Assembly (NCBI RefSeq): GCF_003148565.1
Contig: NZ_QGGL01000009.1
Span: forward strand, 62,001-126,000
DNA length: 64,000 bases
Source of the DNA: Tumebacillus permanentifrigoris
Lineage (GTDB): Bacteria > Bacillota > Bacilli > Tumebacillales > Tumebacillaceae
Reading direction: 5' to 3'
Made by a program: the position numbers and the translations under genes. Positions 24,858 through 33,522 of the stretch are shown here, piece after piece; position 1 is the first letter of the stretch; each line of letters opens with the position of its first letter. Under the pieces are notes generated by a model that did not search any database, was not told where the DNA came from, and worked only from the letters and a program-made list of their open reading frames with translations.

Positions 24858-26678
24858 CTACATGCGCAGGTCAAAATGACCCTGCGTCAACAGCGGTGGC
24901 AACAGCGGCAGGCGCTGGCCTTCCTGTGGAGGTTGTTTCTCTTCACTCTTCATCACGCCGAGGTGGAACCCGACCCCTTGCAACTTGTCGCGCAATTCGC
25001 GTTGGTCGGCGGCTTCGATCTGCACCGCATCTTTGTCTTCGGCGACAAATCGCACGCCGACCACCCGGTCGACGATGTGCAAGTGGATATCCAGCGGCCC
25101 CAAGTTCGGCATGTCGAGTCGGAACAGGATGTAGCAATTCGCCGGGTCGAGGCTTTTCTGCCCGGGTCCCTTGCGCGACATGACATGCAATTCCACCGTC
25201 TGCTCGCGTCCGTTCAGTTGTAACGGCACGGCGGCGAACTGGTAGAAGAGATCAGACCGTTGCGCCGTCTGTCCCGGTGTGCTCATCAATTGTTGGCCGG
25301 TCAGGTTGTTTAGCAACGTGCTGACATCGTCTGCCAGCGCCGCATGTCCAGCCGCGGTGAGCTCCGATGCGGAATTCTGGACGTTGAGCAGCGCTTCCTT
25401 CAGCCCAGCACCTTGCGTTTCGGCGGCAAAGTTGCGCAGCGCATGCTGTACCGCATCACGCACCGTCGCCGGGTCGCTGTCTGCGGGAAGTCGGCGCAGC
25501 GCGGCCCCGAGGCGTTCCTCCAAGGCAAGCCCGAGTTGCTTGGCTTTGTCACGCAGCGCATCAGCGCTCCCATCCCCTTGGGAAACAAGTTCATGTACCG
25601 CCTTCGCCAATTGACGAAGTGGTTCACGGGCCTGTTCTGGAAGTGACGGCTGTGCTTCGACAGCATTCCCCGCCTGCGTTGTCGGGAGCGGTCGAGGAAT
25701 CTCATTTCTCGGGAAAAGTGACTCTGACCGCGCCGGCGCGGAGAGTCCGTCCGGTTGAGATGCGCGGGCCGATGGCACATCAGGAGTTTGAGCAGACGAC
25801 GAAGTTGCCGGTAGCGCGTTACCAGCAAGGGTTCGAGCGGTTGGGGAGGTGTCCGCCGAAGTGGGAACGGCTTGGCCTGATGCGCGAAGCACATTCTGCT
25901 GGGTGCTCTGGTTTAGTGTGCTCTGGCTCGCGGGACTTGCGGACTGTGCCGGGCTTCCCGCTCCCGCTGCGTCAGATGGAGTTCCTGTCAGGGGAATTCC
26001 CACCCTCGCCGTCGTCTGTTGAGCAGCGGACGCGGATGCGCCGCTTTTTCCCCCATCGGCCAGTTCTGGCAACAGGTCTTGTAACTTCGCCGCCACGCTC
26101 TCCAAGAGTTGGTGCAACTTCGGCCCGTTGTCGAGGGTGTTCAGCGCTTGGAACGTCGCGGGAGTTAGCGGGATGCCGAGCTCGACCATCTTGCCAAGCG
26201 TGGCGACCTGAGCAGGTGTCGCCGTGCTGCCTTGGGCCCGCAACACCTGTGCGGCTCCCTTCAACGCCTCTGGCGTCAATGGCAGGTTGCGCCCGACAAA
26301 TTCTTGGACGAGAGCTTTCATTTCCTCTCCGTCCGGCAGTTGCAACGCCTGTAAAATCCCTGCGAGGTCCAACGGCATCGCCCGTCCCGTCTCACCGCGC
26401 ACGGGCTGCCCGATCAATTTCAACTCCATCGCTCCGCGCTTCTGCTCACCGGTCACCAGCAACTCCAACTGATCGCCCGGTTGCAGATTCGCATCGACTT
26501 GTGCGCGAACCTTGGCGTTGCCAATCTGCAACAGCGCGTTCGACTTGCTGTCGAGAAATTCCAGCAACGTCGCTTTGACCACAGTGCCGACTTTCAACTC
26601 CAGCTGTCCTCCGACGTCCTTTGCCCCTTGGAGCGTTTGCATGATGATCTTGGCCATCTGCCCGGTGCTGATGCGCAT
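24858..26678 (-). CDS. FliK/hook-length-control-domain protein (YlqG-like)
   Basis: The 606-residue product opens with a structured N-terminal region (about 1-210) with MRISTGQMAKIIMQTLQG. A low-complexity Ser/Ala/Thr/Pro stretch follows (about 215-350). It ends with a FliK-type Flg_hook domain (about 500-585): LNGREQTVELHVMSRK, LGPLDIHLHIV and VRFVAEDKDAVQIEA. Together with the FlhB-like neighbour it recalls the FliK-FlhB substrate-switch pair, although both are outside the flagellar operon. It corresponds to B. subtilis ylqG and is much longer than FliK proteins without the linker. Confidence 0.88.
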   Translation of the reverse strand: MRISTGQMAKIIMQTLQGAKDVGGQLELKVGTVVKATLLEFLDSKSNALLQIGNAKVRAQVDANLQPGDQLELLVTGEQKRGAMELKLIGQPVRGETGRAMPLDLAGILQALQLPDGEEMKALVQEFVGRNLPLTPEALKGAAQVLRAQGSTATPAQVATLGKMVELGIPLTPATFQALNTLDNGPKLHQLLESVAAKLQDLLPELADGGKSGASASAAQQTTARVGIPLTGTPSDAAGAGSPAQSASPASQSTLNQSTQQNVLRASGQAVPTSADTSPTARTLAGNALPATSSSAQTPDVPSARASQPDGLSAPARSESLFPRNEIPRPLPTTQAGNAVEAQPSLPEQAREPLRQLAKAVHELVSQGDGSADALRDKAKQLGLALEERLGAALRRLPADSDPATVRDAVQHALRNFAAETQGAGLKEALLNVQNSASELTAAGHAALADDVSTLLNNLTGQQLMSTPGQTAQRSDLFYQFAAVPLQLNGREQTVELHVMSRKGPGQKSLDPANCYILFRLDMPNLGPLDIHLHIVDRVVGVRFVAEDKDAVQIEAADQRELRDKLQGVGFHLGVMKSEEKQPPQEGQRLPLLPPLLTQGHFDLRM

Positions 26679-26708
26679 CCCGATCTCCCCCTCTGCGCCC
26701 TCGCGGCG

Positions 26709-27545
26709 CTAGAACTCAAACCCGTCGAACAACGAACCTTGGAGTTGCAACTTCTGTGCCACCGGCGCAAACGAGGTCCGGTGGAGCGGGCATGGCCCAT
26801 GCTCCTCCAGCGCTGCCAGATGATCCGGGCTGCCGTAGCCTTTGTTGCGAGCAAATCCATACTGCGGATACTGTGCCGCATACTCGACCATCAGCCGATC
26901 TCGCGTCACCTTCGCCAAGATCGACGCCGCTGCGATGGAGTACGAACTGGAGTCGCCCTTCACAATCGCTTCATACGGTTGCGTCACACCAGGGATCTTC
27001 AAGAAATCGGTCAACAGATAGTCTGGAACCAAGCCAAACTGTGCTTCGAGTTGGGCGAGCGCTCGACGTGACGCTTCGAATGTGCCTTGCAAGATGTTGT
27101 GACGATCTATATAATCCACGTCCACGATGCCTACGCCATAGGCAACCGCTTGTGCGCAGATCAGGTCGTAGAGCTGATCGCGGACGTTTTCTTTGACTTG
27201 TTTGGAATCGTTGAGGCCAGGCAGGTCGATCTGCTCTGGCAGGATCACCGCCGCTGCGACAACAGGTCCAGCTAACGGTCCGCGTCCCGCTTCGTCGATG
27301 CCGGCGACCCGCAGAAACCCTTGCTCGCCGGCGCGTCGTTCATAGCTCCACATCCGCTCTTGGCGCGCCGCTTCCACGGTGAGCCGCTTCTGCTCGCGGA
27401 GGTAGCTCTCGATCAACTTGCGCACACCGGCGCGCTCATCCTGACTGATCGTCTTGATCTGGCGCGTGGACGGTGTATTCGTCTGGAGCCAGTCACGGAC
27501 GTCCCCGATGGTCATGGTGTGAAACTCGATTTTCTTGCGAGACAT
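26709..27545 (-). CDS. rnhB: Ribonuclease HII
   Basis: RNase HII removes ribonucleotides from DNA. The 278-residue product has an N-terminal extension of about 75 residues (MSRKKIEFHTMTIGDVRDWL), common in Firmicute RNase HII. The catalytic core has Asp-Glu in GIDEAGRGPLAGPVVAAAVI, the third acid in VDYIDRHNIL and another in LLTDFLKIPG, with SYSIAAASILAKVTRDRLM. It follows rbgA as in B. subtilis. Confidence 0.97.
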   Translation of the reverse strand: MSRKKIEFHTMTIGDVRDWLQTNTPSTRQIKTISQDERAGVRKLIESYLREQKRLTVEAARQERMWSYERRAGEQGFLRVAGIDEAGRGPLAGPVVAAAVILPEQIDLPGLNDSKQVKENVRDQLYDLICAQAVAYGVGIVDVDYIDRHNILQGTFEASRRALAQLEAQFGLVPDYLLTDFLKIPGVTQPYEAIVKGDSSSYSIAAASILAKVTRDRLMVEYAAQYPQYGFARNKGYGSPDHLAALEEHGPCPLHRTSFAPVAQKLQLQGSLFDGFEF

Positions 27546-27611
27546 CCTGACATTCTCCCTTCACTCACTGTTCCTATTCCATTCGCCAATCAGCAGTCGA
27601 ATCCTGTCAAA

Positions 27612-27645
27612 CAACAAAAAACCACCGCGTTACTCCACGGTGGTA
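27612..27645 (-). terminator. Terminator overlapping the end of rbgA
   Basis: The stem ACCACCG/CGGTGGT contains the rbgA stop codon in its loop and is followed on the minus strand by TTTTTT. It lies in the 84 bases between rbgA and rnhB. Confidence 0.8.
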
Positions 27646-28688
27646 GTTTCTGCAAGTTTCACTTCAACTTCAGGTGTTGCCGCTTCACCAGCAGGTGTCT
27701 CATCCGTAGAGGAAGACTCAACGCCCGCAAGAGCAGACTCTTTACCTGCAAGATCCGCCTCTTGTGCAACGGGGGTAGTCTGTTCCACTTTTGCGGAGAC
27801 CTTGACCGCTGGCTCTGCTTGCACTTCCTCGACCGGCAAGTCCTGCGGATTCTCCAAGGAGATCCGCCCGTACTGCCCGCCACGGAATTCACGGATCAGC
27901 AACTTCCACGTCGCTTCTAAGTCCACGATGTTGCCGTGGCGCAGGAAGCCGCGCTTTCGACCGATCACTTCAATCGCCTCACGCGGGTTCTCCGGCAACG
28001 ATTCGATGTTGTAGCGGGTTTCCAGCACGTTTTTGTAGCGCGAGTTCATCAGGTTGACGATGTAGATCGCCACCGGCTCGGTGTCAAGGATCTCCTCCTT
28101 GATCGCGCCAGTCGAGGCCAGACGCAGGCCGACTTGCGGGTCTTCAAACTTCGGCCAGAGAATCCCCGGCGTATCGAGCAGTTCGAAGTCCTTGCCCACC
28201 TTGATCCACTGCTGGGCTTGCGTGACGCCTGGACGGTCGCCCGTTTTGGCGATCGTTTTTTTCGCCATCCGATTGATCAGCGACGACTTCCCGACGTTCG
28301 GGATGCCGAGGATCATCGCACGGGTTGCACGAGGGCGGATGCCCTTTTTCATCATCGCTTCCATCTTGGGCCCGAACAGGCGCTTCGCTTCTGCCGCAGC
28401 CTTGGGCAAACCTTCACCCTTGATCGCGTTGATCGGCAAAGCATCGAGTCCCTTGGAGCGGAAGTACTTCACCCACAGCTCGGTGATCCGCGGATCGGCC
28501 AGATCGGCCTTGTTCAGCAGCACCAAGCGCGGTTTGTGTTGCACGAGCTCATCCATCATCGGATTGCGGCTGGAGAGCGGGAGTCTCGCGTCGACGAGCT
28601 CCATGACGATGTCCACCAGCTTGAGCTTCTCCGTGACTTCCCGGCGTGCCTTGGCCATATGGCCGGGGAACCATTGAATGGTAGTCAT
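27630..28688 (-). CDS. rbgA: Ribosome biogenesis GTPase RbgA (YlqF)
   Basis: RbgA matures the 50S subunit. The product is a circularly permuted GTPase: G4 NKADLAD comes before G1 GIPNVGKSSLINRM, then G3 DTPGILWP. The B. subtilis protein has about 282 residues; this one has 352, with a C-terminal extension of about 70 residues rich in Glu, Val and Ala and poor in aromatics, probably unstructured. ATG 28688 begins MTTIQWFPGHMAKARREV, the family N-terminus. Confidence 0.97.
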   Translation of the reverse strand: MTTIQWFPGHMAKARREVTEKLKLVDIVMELVDARLPLSSRNPMMDELVQHKPRLVLLNKADLADPRITELWVKYFRSKGLDALPINAIKGEGLPKAAAEAKRLFGPKMEAMMKKGIRPRATRAMILGIPNVGKSSLINRMAKKTIAKTGDRPGVTQAQQWIKVGKDFELLDTPGILWPKFEDPQVGLRLASTGAIKEEILDTEPVAIYIVNLMNSRYKNVLETRYNIESLPENPREAIEVIGRKRGFLRHGNIVDLEATWKLLIREFRGGQYGRISLENPQDLPVEEVQAEPAVKVSAKVEQTTPVAQEADLAGKESALAGVESSSTDETPAGEAATPEVEVKLAETTTVE

Positions 28689-28709
28689 GCGGACGTTCCC
28701 CCTATGTGG

Positions 28710-29270
28710 TTAAATTTTGCGGAAGTTGCCAAACGGCCACCAGACGATCTCAGCGCGGCCGATGATTTCCTCGTCCTTCACGTAGCCCACTTGCGGGTCA
28801 CGGCTGTCCTTGGAATAATTGCGGTTGTCACCCATGACAAAAATCATTCCGTCCGGCACGGCGAAGGTCTTTTCCGTCGGACCCGTCGGTTCAGCGATGA
28901 ACGACTCGTCCAACTCCTGACCGTTGCGGAAGACTTTGAAATCACGGATCTCGATCTTGTCTCCGGGAAGGCCGATGACGCGCTTGATGAAGTCCTTGCT
29001 CTCATCGGAAGGGTATTTGAATACGAGGATGTCGTTGTACTCCGGCTTATGTAAATGATAGACCAGCTTGTTGACAACCAAACGCTCGCGGTCTTGCAAG
29101 GTCGGCACCATCGATTGTCCGTCGACCATAAAGATCGCAAACAAAAATTGACGGATCAAGAGAGCCAACACAAAGGCGATCAACAACGACTTGATCCACT
29201 CCCATGTCTCGTTGCGCTTCTTGACTGGCTTGGTGTCAGGCGTGGTCGTTCCCTGTACGTGCTCACTCAT
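28710..29270 (-). CDS. lepB: Signal peptidase I
   Basis: The enzyme cleaves secretory signal peptides on the outer face of the membrane. The 186-residue product has one N-terminal membrane segment (SLLIAFVLALLIRQFLFAIF), the catalytic Ser in VDGQSMVPTL, the catalytic Lys in DFIKRVIGLPGDK, and the GDNRNYSKDSR box. It is the single-spanning Bacillus (SipS) type. It lies between rplS and rbgA. Confidence 0.97.
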   Translation of the reverse strand: MSEHVQGTTTPDTKPVKKRNETWEWIKSLLIAFVLALLIRQFLFAIFMVDGQSMVPTLQDRERLVVNKLVYHLHKPEYNDILVFKYPSDESKDFIKRVIGLPGDKIEIRDFKVFRNGQELDESFIAEPTGPTEKTFAVPDGMIFVMGDNRNYSKDSRDPQVGYVKDEEIIGRAEIVWWPFGNFRKI

Positions 29271-29305
29271 TAGCGTACCCTCCTGCGCGATGACAGATAC
29301 AAAAG

Positions 29306-29350
29306 ATACAAAGAAGGGACTTGCAACGAGTCACAAGTCCCTGGTCTTTG
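29306..29350 (-). terminator. Terminator downstream of rplS
   Basis: A 9-bp perfect stem, AGGGACTTG/CAAGTCCCT with a 10-base loop, is followed on the minus strand by TCTTTGT. The T tail is interrupted, so some read-through into lepB is likely. Confidence 0.72.
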
Positions 29351-29354
29351 TTGA

Positions 29355-29702
29355 TTAACGGATCTCTTTAATACGCGCAGCTTTACCGGTGAGGTTACGC
29401 AGGTAGTACAGTTTCGCACGACGTACGCGGCCACGGCGCATCACTTCGATCTTTTCGAACTTCGGGGTATGGAGCGGGAAAGTACGCTCTACGCCTACGC
29501 CGTAAGAAATCTTACGAACGGTGAAAGTAGCAGAGATGCCACCACCACGACGCTTGATAACTACGCCTTCGAAGACCTGGATACGTTCACGAGTACCCTC
29601 TTTTACTTTCACGTGTACGCGAACAGTGTCGCCTGGCTTGAAAGTCGGGATATCGGTGCGGATTTGTTCCGCAGTGATTTGAGCCAAAAGGTTTTGGTTC
29701 AT
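29355..29702 (-). CDS. rplS: 50S ribosomal protein L19
   Basis: L19 sits at the 30S-50S interface. The 115-residue product has [16 protein letters not shown] and [20 protein letters not shown], with the C-terminus ARIKEIR. AGGGAGGAGG precedes ATG at 29702. It has its own promoter and leader and is not joined to trmD as it is in B. subtilis. Confidence 0.98.
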   Translation of the reverse strand: MNQNLLAQITAEQIRTDIPTFKPGDTVRVHVKVKEGTRERIQVFEGVVIKRRGGGISATFTVRKISYGVGVERTFPLHTPKFEKIEVMRRGRVRRAKLYYLRNLTGKAARIKEIR

Positions 29703-29783
29703 GGTATTACCTCCTCCCTGCAGGCGTTCGTGTCATGGGCCTTCAGGCACCAGATAGCGGACCGCCTTGATGTCACAAAAACG
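29703..29783 (-). ncRNA. Probable L19 leader (cis-regulatory mRNA element)
   Basis: The about 80-base leader between the promoter and rplS contains GGCGGTCCGC and, 40 bases on, GACACGAACGCC. GGCG and CGCC could close a multi-stem element. Such motifs occur in the L19 leader of Bacillales, an autoregulatory RNA. The match is from memory and was not folded. Confidence 0.5.
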
Positions 29784-29813
29784 ATTATAACACAGGGTTG
29801 GAGGGCTTGGCAA
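29784..29813 (-). promoter_or_regulatory. Promoter of rplS
   Basis: TTGCCA, an 18-base spacer and a consensus TATAAT lie on the minus strand just before the L19 leader. Confidence 0.8.
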
Positions 29814-29833
29814 CGGTTCTCAGGGGAAACTTG

Positions 29834-30982
29834 TTACTTGATCACTCGTTTGCCATACAAGAAGTTTTTGGTCCAGTAGCTGGACGTGGTGAACTTCGTG
29901 ATCGTAACCCCGGTGCGCGGGATCGTATGCAACATCTGCCCATTGCCGATGTAGACACCGACGTGACCGATCCGACCGTCCGAGTAGCGTTCCGGATATT
30001 TGAAGAAGATCAGATCCCCCGGTTGCAACTGCGATTTCAGCACTTTCGTCCCGATCGCACCTTGTTGGCGAGAATCTCGCGGCAGTGCGATCCCTTGGGA
30101 TTTAAAAATGTACTGCATGAACGACGAGCAGTCCATCAGACGCGGTGCATCGGTGGTTTTCGCCCCGAACTTGTACGGCACGCCCATGTACTTTTTGCCG
30201 AGCGTGATGATGGCTTGTGCCTTGGCTGCGGCACTCGGAGACAAGGTCGCGGTCGGCGTCGCAGCTTCCGGGGTTGTTCCTTCTGGCGCTTGCGTTGGCG
30301 CGGTGCCTTGTGGCGTCGATTCCATCTCGCGCTTTTGGTCCTCTGCCGGCAAGCGCAACACTTGACCTGGCATCAACAAGTCAGACTTCAACCCGTTCGA
30401 CGACCGTACAGCTGTCGCGGTGGTGTGATGCGCTTGAGCGATTGTGAACAGCGAGTCTCCAGCTTGCACTTTATAGGTCATGGCTGGCATCTGAACGCGA
30501 ATCGACCCATCCGGTGGGTTGAAGTACGTGAAGGTGTTGAACACCGCACTCACCGCATCGAGGCTCAAATAGGTAGTGCCGTTGATAAACTTCGGCGCGG
30601 GGATGATCAAGGTCTCATCACCCTTGCGTGCTTGTGTGCCGCCGATCGTCACGCGCACGGTGACAGAACCATCTGTTGCGCTGTACGTCTTGGTGCCGGT
30701 GTTGTAGCTGATCGAGTCGTAATCCAACACATGTGCGATGTCTTTAAATGGCACATAATAGACCCCGCTGATCAGAATCGGGTTGATCGCCGCCTTGGCG
30801 GTGCCATTGATCAGGACACCTGCGCGAGCGACGCTCGAATAACTGAGACTTGGGACGGCGGGCTGGACCGTGCTCGCGGACTGCGCATCTGTGGTCAGTG
30901 CATTGACAGCGGTGGGCAACGGCATCAAAGCGAACAGGGCGACAAGTGCTAAAGCCATGCGTTTGTTCTTCCGATTGTTCAT
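29834..30982 (-). CDS. NlpC/P60 cell-wall hydrolase with LysM and copper-amine-oxidase-N-like domains
   Basis: ATG 30982 follows GAGGTGATAGAG. The 382-residue product has a signal peptide (residues 1-28, RMALALVALFALMP) and a copper-amine-oxidase-N-like domain (about 50-165; VLINGTAKAAINPILISGVY). A LysM motif follows (about 175-217; YKVQAGDSLFTIAQAHHTT), then a Thr/Ala/Pro linker, then a C-terminal NlpC/P60 peptidase domain. That domain has Cys in MDCSSFMQ and His in RIGHVGVYIG. It probably cleaves peptide bonds in peptidoglycan. The substrate stems and timing are unknown. Confidence 0.93.
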   Translation of the reverse strand: MNNRKNKRMALALVALFALMPLPTAVNALTTDAQSASTVQPAVPSLSYSSVARAGVLINGTAKAAINPILISGVYYVPFKDIAHVLDYDSISYNTGTKTYSATDGSVTVRVTIGGTQARKGDETLIIPAPKFINGTTYLSLDAVSAVFNTFTYFNPPDGSIRVQMPAMTYKVQAGDSLFTIAQAHHTTATAVRSSNGLKSDLLMPGQVLRLPAEDQKREMESTPQGTAPTQAPEGTTPEAATPTATLSPSAAAKAQAIITLGKKYMGVPYKFGAKTTDAPRLMDCSSFMQYIFKSQGIALPRDSRQQGAIGTKVLKSQLQPGDLIFFKYPERYSDGRIGHVGVYIGNGQMLHTIPRTGVTITKFTTSSYWTKNFLYGKRVIK

Positions 30983-31070
30983 CTCTATCACCTCAGCTAC
31001 AAGATTTCGGACCTCAGGGCTATTGTTTGTGGGTACGAAGTTTTGCAGTCTGAGCAATAGATGGTAGAAA

Positions 31071-31112
31071 AGCCAAGAGACCCGCCGCGAGGACGGGTCT
31101 CTTTTTCAGCAA
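31071..31112. terminator. Terminator between the NlpC/P60 gene and nfo
   Basis: The stem GAGACCCG/CGGGTCTC is followed on the plus strand by TTTTTC and on the minus strand by TTGGCTTTTC. nfo reads through this point on the minus strand. Confidence 0.8.
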
Positions 31113-31121
31113 GGACGGAGG

Positions 31122-31940
31122 TTACGCGCGCAAAAACGCGATCTCTTCCTTGTACTTTCCTTCCGGTGTTTCCAAAATCAGCGGCTTGTCCTTCGCCAGT
31201 TCGTGATGCACGATCCGCTTGATCGCTTCAGCGCCTATCGTGCCTTCACCGATGTTGGCGTGACGGTCCTTGCGCGAGTTGAACTCGGTCTTGGAATCGT
31301 TGATGTGCCAAACTTTTAGGCGGTCGAGTCCGACGGTGTCGTCAAACTTCTGCATCACGCCGTCAAAGTCGTTCACGATGTCATAGCCTGCCGACCACAA
31401 GTGGCACGTGTCGAGGCAGACGGCGAGCTTGTCCCGGTGCTTGACGAGCGAGATGATCTCCGCCAATTCCTCGAAGTTGGAACCGACTTTGGAACCGTCT
31501 CCTGCCATCAGTTCCAGGCAGACGTTGATCGTCTCCTCGCCGGTCAGGATCAAGTCAAGCCCTTCGGCGATGCGCTTGATGCCGTATTCGACCCCAGCCC
31601 CCGTGTGCGAGCCTGGGTGGAAGACGATGTGCTGGATGCCGAGATATGTAGTGCGTTCGATGTCTTCGCGCAGGAGGTTGACACCATATTCGAACGTCTC
31701 TTCCTTATTAGAAGCAAGATTGACGAGGTACGGCGCATGGACGACCGGATCGCTGAGTTTGTGCTCTTGCATCAGCTCATAAGCTTTCTCACGGTTGAAC
31801 AGGGTGATGTCCTTGGCCTTGCCTCCGCGGTTGGAGCGGGTGTAGATCATATAGGTGTCAGCTTCATAGCCAATCGATTCCTGAACGGCTGCGAGCAGAC
31901 CGTGTTTGGCGATGGAAACGTTCGCGCCCAATTTCGGCAT
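31122..31940 (-). CDS. nfo: Endonuclease IV (apurinic/apyrimidinic endonuclease)
   Basis: Endonuclease IV nicks DNA 5' of abasic sites using three zinc ions. ATG at 31940 follows GAGGGCGG; the frame extends upstream without a ribosome site. The 272-residue product has the metal ligand segments [45 protein letters not shown] and [20 protein letters not shown], and LILETPEG near the end. Length is normal for Bacillus Nfo (about 280-297). Confidence 0.97.
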   Translation of the reverse strand: MPKLGANVSIAKHGLLAAVQESIGYEADTYMIYTRSNRGGKAKDITLFNREKAYELMQEHKLSDPVVHAPYLVNLASNKEETFEYGVNLLREDIERTTYLGIQHIVFHPGSHTGAGVEYGIKRIAEGLDLILTGEETINVCLELMAGDGSKVGSNFEELAEIISLVKHRDKLAVCLDTCHLWSAGYDIVNDFDGVMQKFDDTVGLDRLKVWHINDSKTEFNSRKDRHANIGEGTIGAEAIKRIVHHELAKDKPLILETPEGKYKEEIAFLRA

Positions 31941-32045
31941 CTGGGTCAATCCGCCCTCTCTATGGTAGTCTTTCGAAAGTGTAGCATAGGTTCCCCGCAC
32001 AGGCAAACGCGCATACGCTGTGGAAAAAAGGAGGAGATTTCACCT

Positions 32046-32402
32046 ATGGCGACCAGCATCCGCATCTCGCTTGGCAAGCGCCAACTCACGCTGCTCCAAG
32101 ACGGCAAGACCGTGCGCACCTACCCTGTCGGCGTTGGCAAAATCGCCACGAAGACCCCGACCGGCACCTTCAAAATTATCAACAAAGTTCAAGACCCTGA
32201 ACGCCGCCCGGGCGGACCACGCTCGGTCTACGGCGACTTTTGGATGGGGCTGTCCAAAAAAGGCTACGGAATCCATGGCACGAACAACGAGTCCTCAATC
32301 GGCAAGTTTGTCTCACACGGCTGCATCCGCATGCACAATCGGGATGTGCTCGATCTCGCCAAACGTGTGGCGATCGGGACGGTGGTGCAGATTGTGCCCT
32401 AA
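32046..32402 (+). CDS. Short L,D-transpeptidase (YkuD domain)
   Basis: The family cross-links peptidoglycan stem peptides through 3-3 bonds. The 118-residue product is nearly only the catalytic domain: [14 protein letters not shown] at the start, the HGTNNESS loop, and the catalytic motif [12 protein letters not shown]. No signal peptide or LysM is seen, so export would need another route. The start follows AAGGAGGAG. It is on the plus strand, convergent with the tRNA cluster. Confidence 0.92.
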   Translation: MATSIRISLGKRQLTLLQDGKTVRTYPVGVGKIATKTPTGTFKIINKVQDPERRPGGPRSVYGDFWMGLSKKGYGIHGTNNESSIGKFVSHGCIRMHNRDVLDLAKRVAIGTVVQIVP

Positions 32403-32403
32403 T

Positions 32404-32442
32404 GAAAAAAAGCATCTCTCCGCGAACGGAGAGATGCTTGGT
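32404..32442 (-). terminator. Terminator of the tRNA cluster
   Basis: The stem AAGCATCTCTCCG/CGGAGAGATGCTT is followed on the minus strand by TTTTTT. It lies just downstream of tRNA-Leu(UAA), and can also end the L,D-transpeptidase transcript. Confidence 0.88.
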
Positions 32443-32453
32443 TGGTACTAGGT

Positions 32454-32536
32454 TGGTGCGGGTGGCCGGACTCGAACCGGCACGGGAAACCCGACAGATT
32501 TTAAGTCTGTTGTGTCTGCCATTCCACCACACCCGC
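32454..32536 (-). tRNA. tRNA-Leu (anticodon UAA)
   Basis: An 83-base cloverleaf with GCGGGTG/CACCCGC acceptor arms, a long variable arm, anticodon TAA in the loop CTTAAAA, and a GGTTCGAGTCC T arm. CCA is encoded. Confidence 0.93.
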
Positions 32537-32619
32537 AAGGACAGTATATAGCATAACATAGAGAAAGAATTTTGGCAATAAAAAAATCGGACGTTTGTAT
32601 CCGACATGGTAACGCGTTA

Positions 32620-32693
<74 letters not shown>

Positions 32694-32705
32694 AGAACAT
32701 AAAAA

Positions 32706-32780
32706 TGGAGCGGAAGATGGGATTCGAACCCACGACCCTCGCCTTGGCAAGGCGATGCTCTACCCCTGAGCCACTTCCGC
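32706..32780 (-). tRNA. tRNA-Gly (anticodon GCC)
   Basis: GCGGAAG/CTTCCGC acceptor arms, anticodon loop TTGCCAA and T loop TTCGAAT. CCA is encoded. Confidence 0.95.
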
Positions 32781-32799
32781 ATGAGGTATTGAGTAAAAT

Positions 32800-32876
32800 T
32801 GGTGACTCGTACGGGATTCGAACCCGTGAATGTCGCCTTGAAAGGGCGATGAGTTAAGCCGCTTCTCCAACGAGCC
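32800..32876 (-). tRNA. tRNA-Glu (anticodon UUC)
   Basis: GGCTCGT/ACGAGTC acceptor arms with one G-U pair, anticodon loop CTTTCAA, T loop TTCGAAT. CCA is encoded. Confidence 0.93.
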
Positions 32877-32885
32877 AAGCAAATA

Positions 32886-32961
32886 TGGTGCCTTTTACCG
32901 GAATCGAACCGATGACCTCATCCTTACCATGGATGCGCTCTACCTACTGAGCTAAAAAGGC
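32886..32961 (-). tRNA. tRNA-Thr (anticodon GGU)
   Basis: GCCTTTT/AAAAGGC acceptor arms, anticodon loop ATGGTAA, T loop TTCGATT. CCA is encoded. Confidence 0.94.
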
Positions 32962-32962
32962 G

Positions 32963-33038
32963 TGGCTCCCCGAGCAAGACTCGAACTTGCGACCATCCGA
33001 TTAACAGTCGGGCGCTCTACCAACTGAGCTATCGAGGA
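32963..33038 (-). tRNA. tRNA-Asn (anticodon GUU)
   Basis: TCCTCGA/TCGGGGA acceptor arms with one G-U pair, anticodon loop CTGTTAA, T loop TTCGAGT. CCA is encoded. Confidence 0.94.
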
Positions 33039-33045
33039 ATAAAAA

Positions 33046-33121
33046 TGGTGGAGAGTAGCGGATTCGAACCGCTGACCCCCTGCTTGCAAGGCAGGTGCTC
33101 TACCAACTGAGCTAACCCCCC
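33046..33121 (-). tRNA. tRNA-Ala (anticodon UGC)
   Basis: GGGGGGT/ACTCTCC acceptor arms with two G-U pairs, anticodon loop CTTGCAA, T loop TTCGAAT. CCA is encoded. Confidence 0.93.
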
Positions 33122-33135
33122 AAAGGGTGAAAATG

Positions 33136-33217
33136 TGGTGCCGGAGAAGGGACTCGAACCCCCACGGTTTCCCGGTCGATTTTGAGTCGACTGCGTCTGC
33201 CATTCCGCCACTCCGGC
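33136..33217 (-). tRNA. tRNA-Leu (anticodon CAA)
   Basis: GCCGGAG/CTCCGGC acceptor arms, long variable arm, anticodon loop CTCAAAA, T loop TTCGAGT. CCA is encoded. Confidence 0.93.
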
Positions 33218-33228
33218 GTGTGTGTATG

Positions 33229-33303
33229 TGGCTGGGGAGGAAGGGATCGAACCTTCGCATGACAGAGTCAAAGTCTGTTGCCTTACCGCTTGGCGACTCC
33301 CCA
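33229..33303 (-). tRNA. tRNA-Gln (anticodon UUG)
   Basis: TGGGGAG/CTCCCCA acceptor arms, anticodon loop CTTTGAC, T loop TTCGATC. CCA is encoded. It is the first gene of the cluster to be transcribed. Confidence 0.94.
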
Positions 33304-33327
33304 ACGTTTGTATCGGTGACGAGAATT

Positions 33328-33356
33328 AGGATAACACATCCTCGAATCGATGTCAA
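33328..33356 (-). promoter_or_regulatory. Main promoter of the tRNA cluster
   Basis: A consensus TTGACA with a 17-base spacer and TATCCT lie 25 bases before tRNA-Gln. This is the strong SigA type expected for stable-RNA genes. Confidence 0.85.
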
Positions 33357-33399
33357 CCACTCGTTCGTGTGAAGCAGAACCTCTCGCGGCGACAAGACA

Positions 33400-33429
33400 A
33401 ATATAACACGGACCTCCTGAGGAGGACAA
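33400..33429 (-). promoter_or_regulatory. Second, upstream promoter candidate for the tRNA cluster
   Basis: TTGTCC, an 18-base spacer and TATATT lie 70 bases upstream of the main promoter on the same strand, giving a tandem-promoter arrangement. Confidence 0.5.
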
Positions 33430-33483
33430 GTCCCACTAGGGTTATTTTCGCGCAAAATTCGTGATTACATCGCTCATGCTCAT

Positions 33484-33522
33484 GAAAAAAGCCCCGATCG
33501 TCACCGAACGGGGCTTTTTTTA
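33484..33522 (-). terminator. Terminator of the ffh/rpsP/trmD region transcript
   Basis: The stem GCCCCG/CGGGGC with a 12-base loop is flanked by A and T runs and starts at the trmD stop codon. Confidence 0.88.

Noticed and set aside
32952-33455. 167-codon minus-strand frame
   Set aside because: It lies over the tRNA-Gln, Leu, Ala and Asn genes, whose cloverleaf structures are certain.
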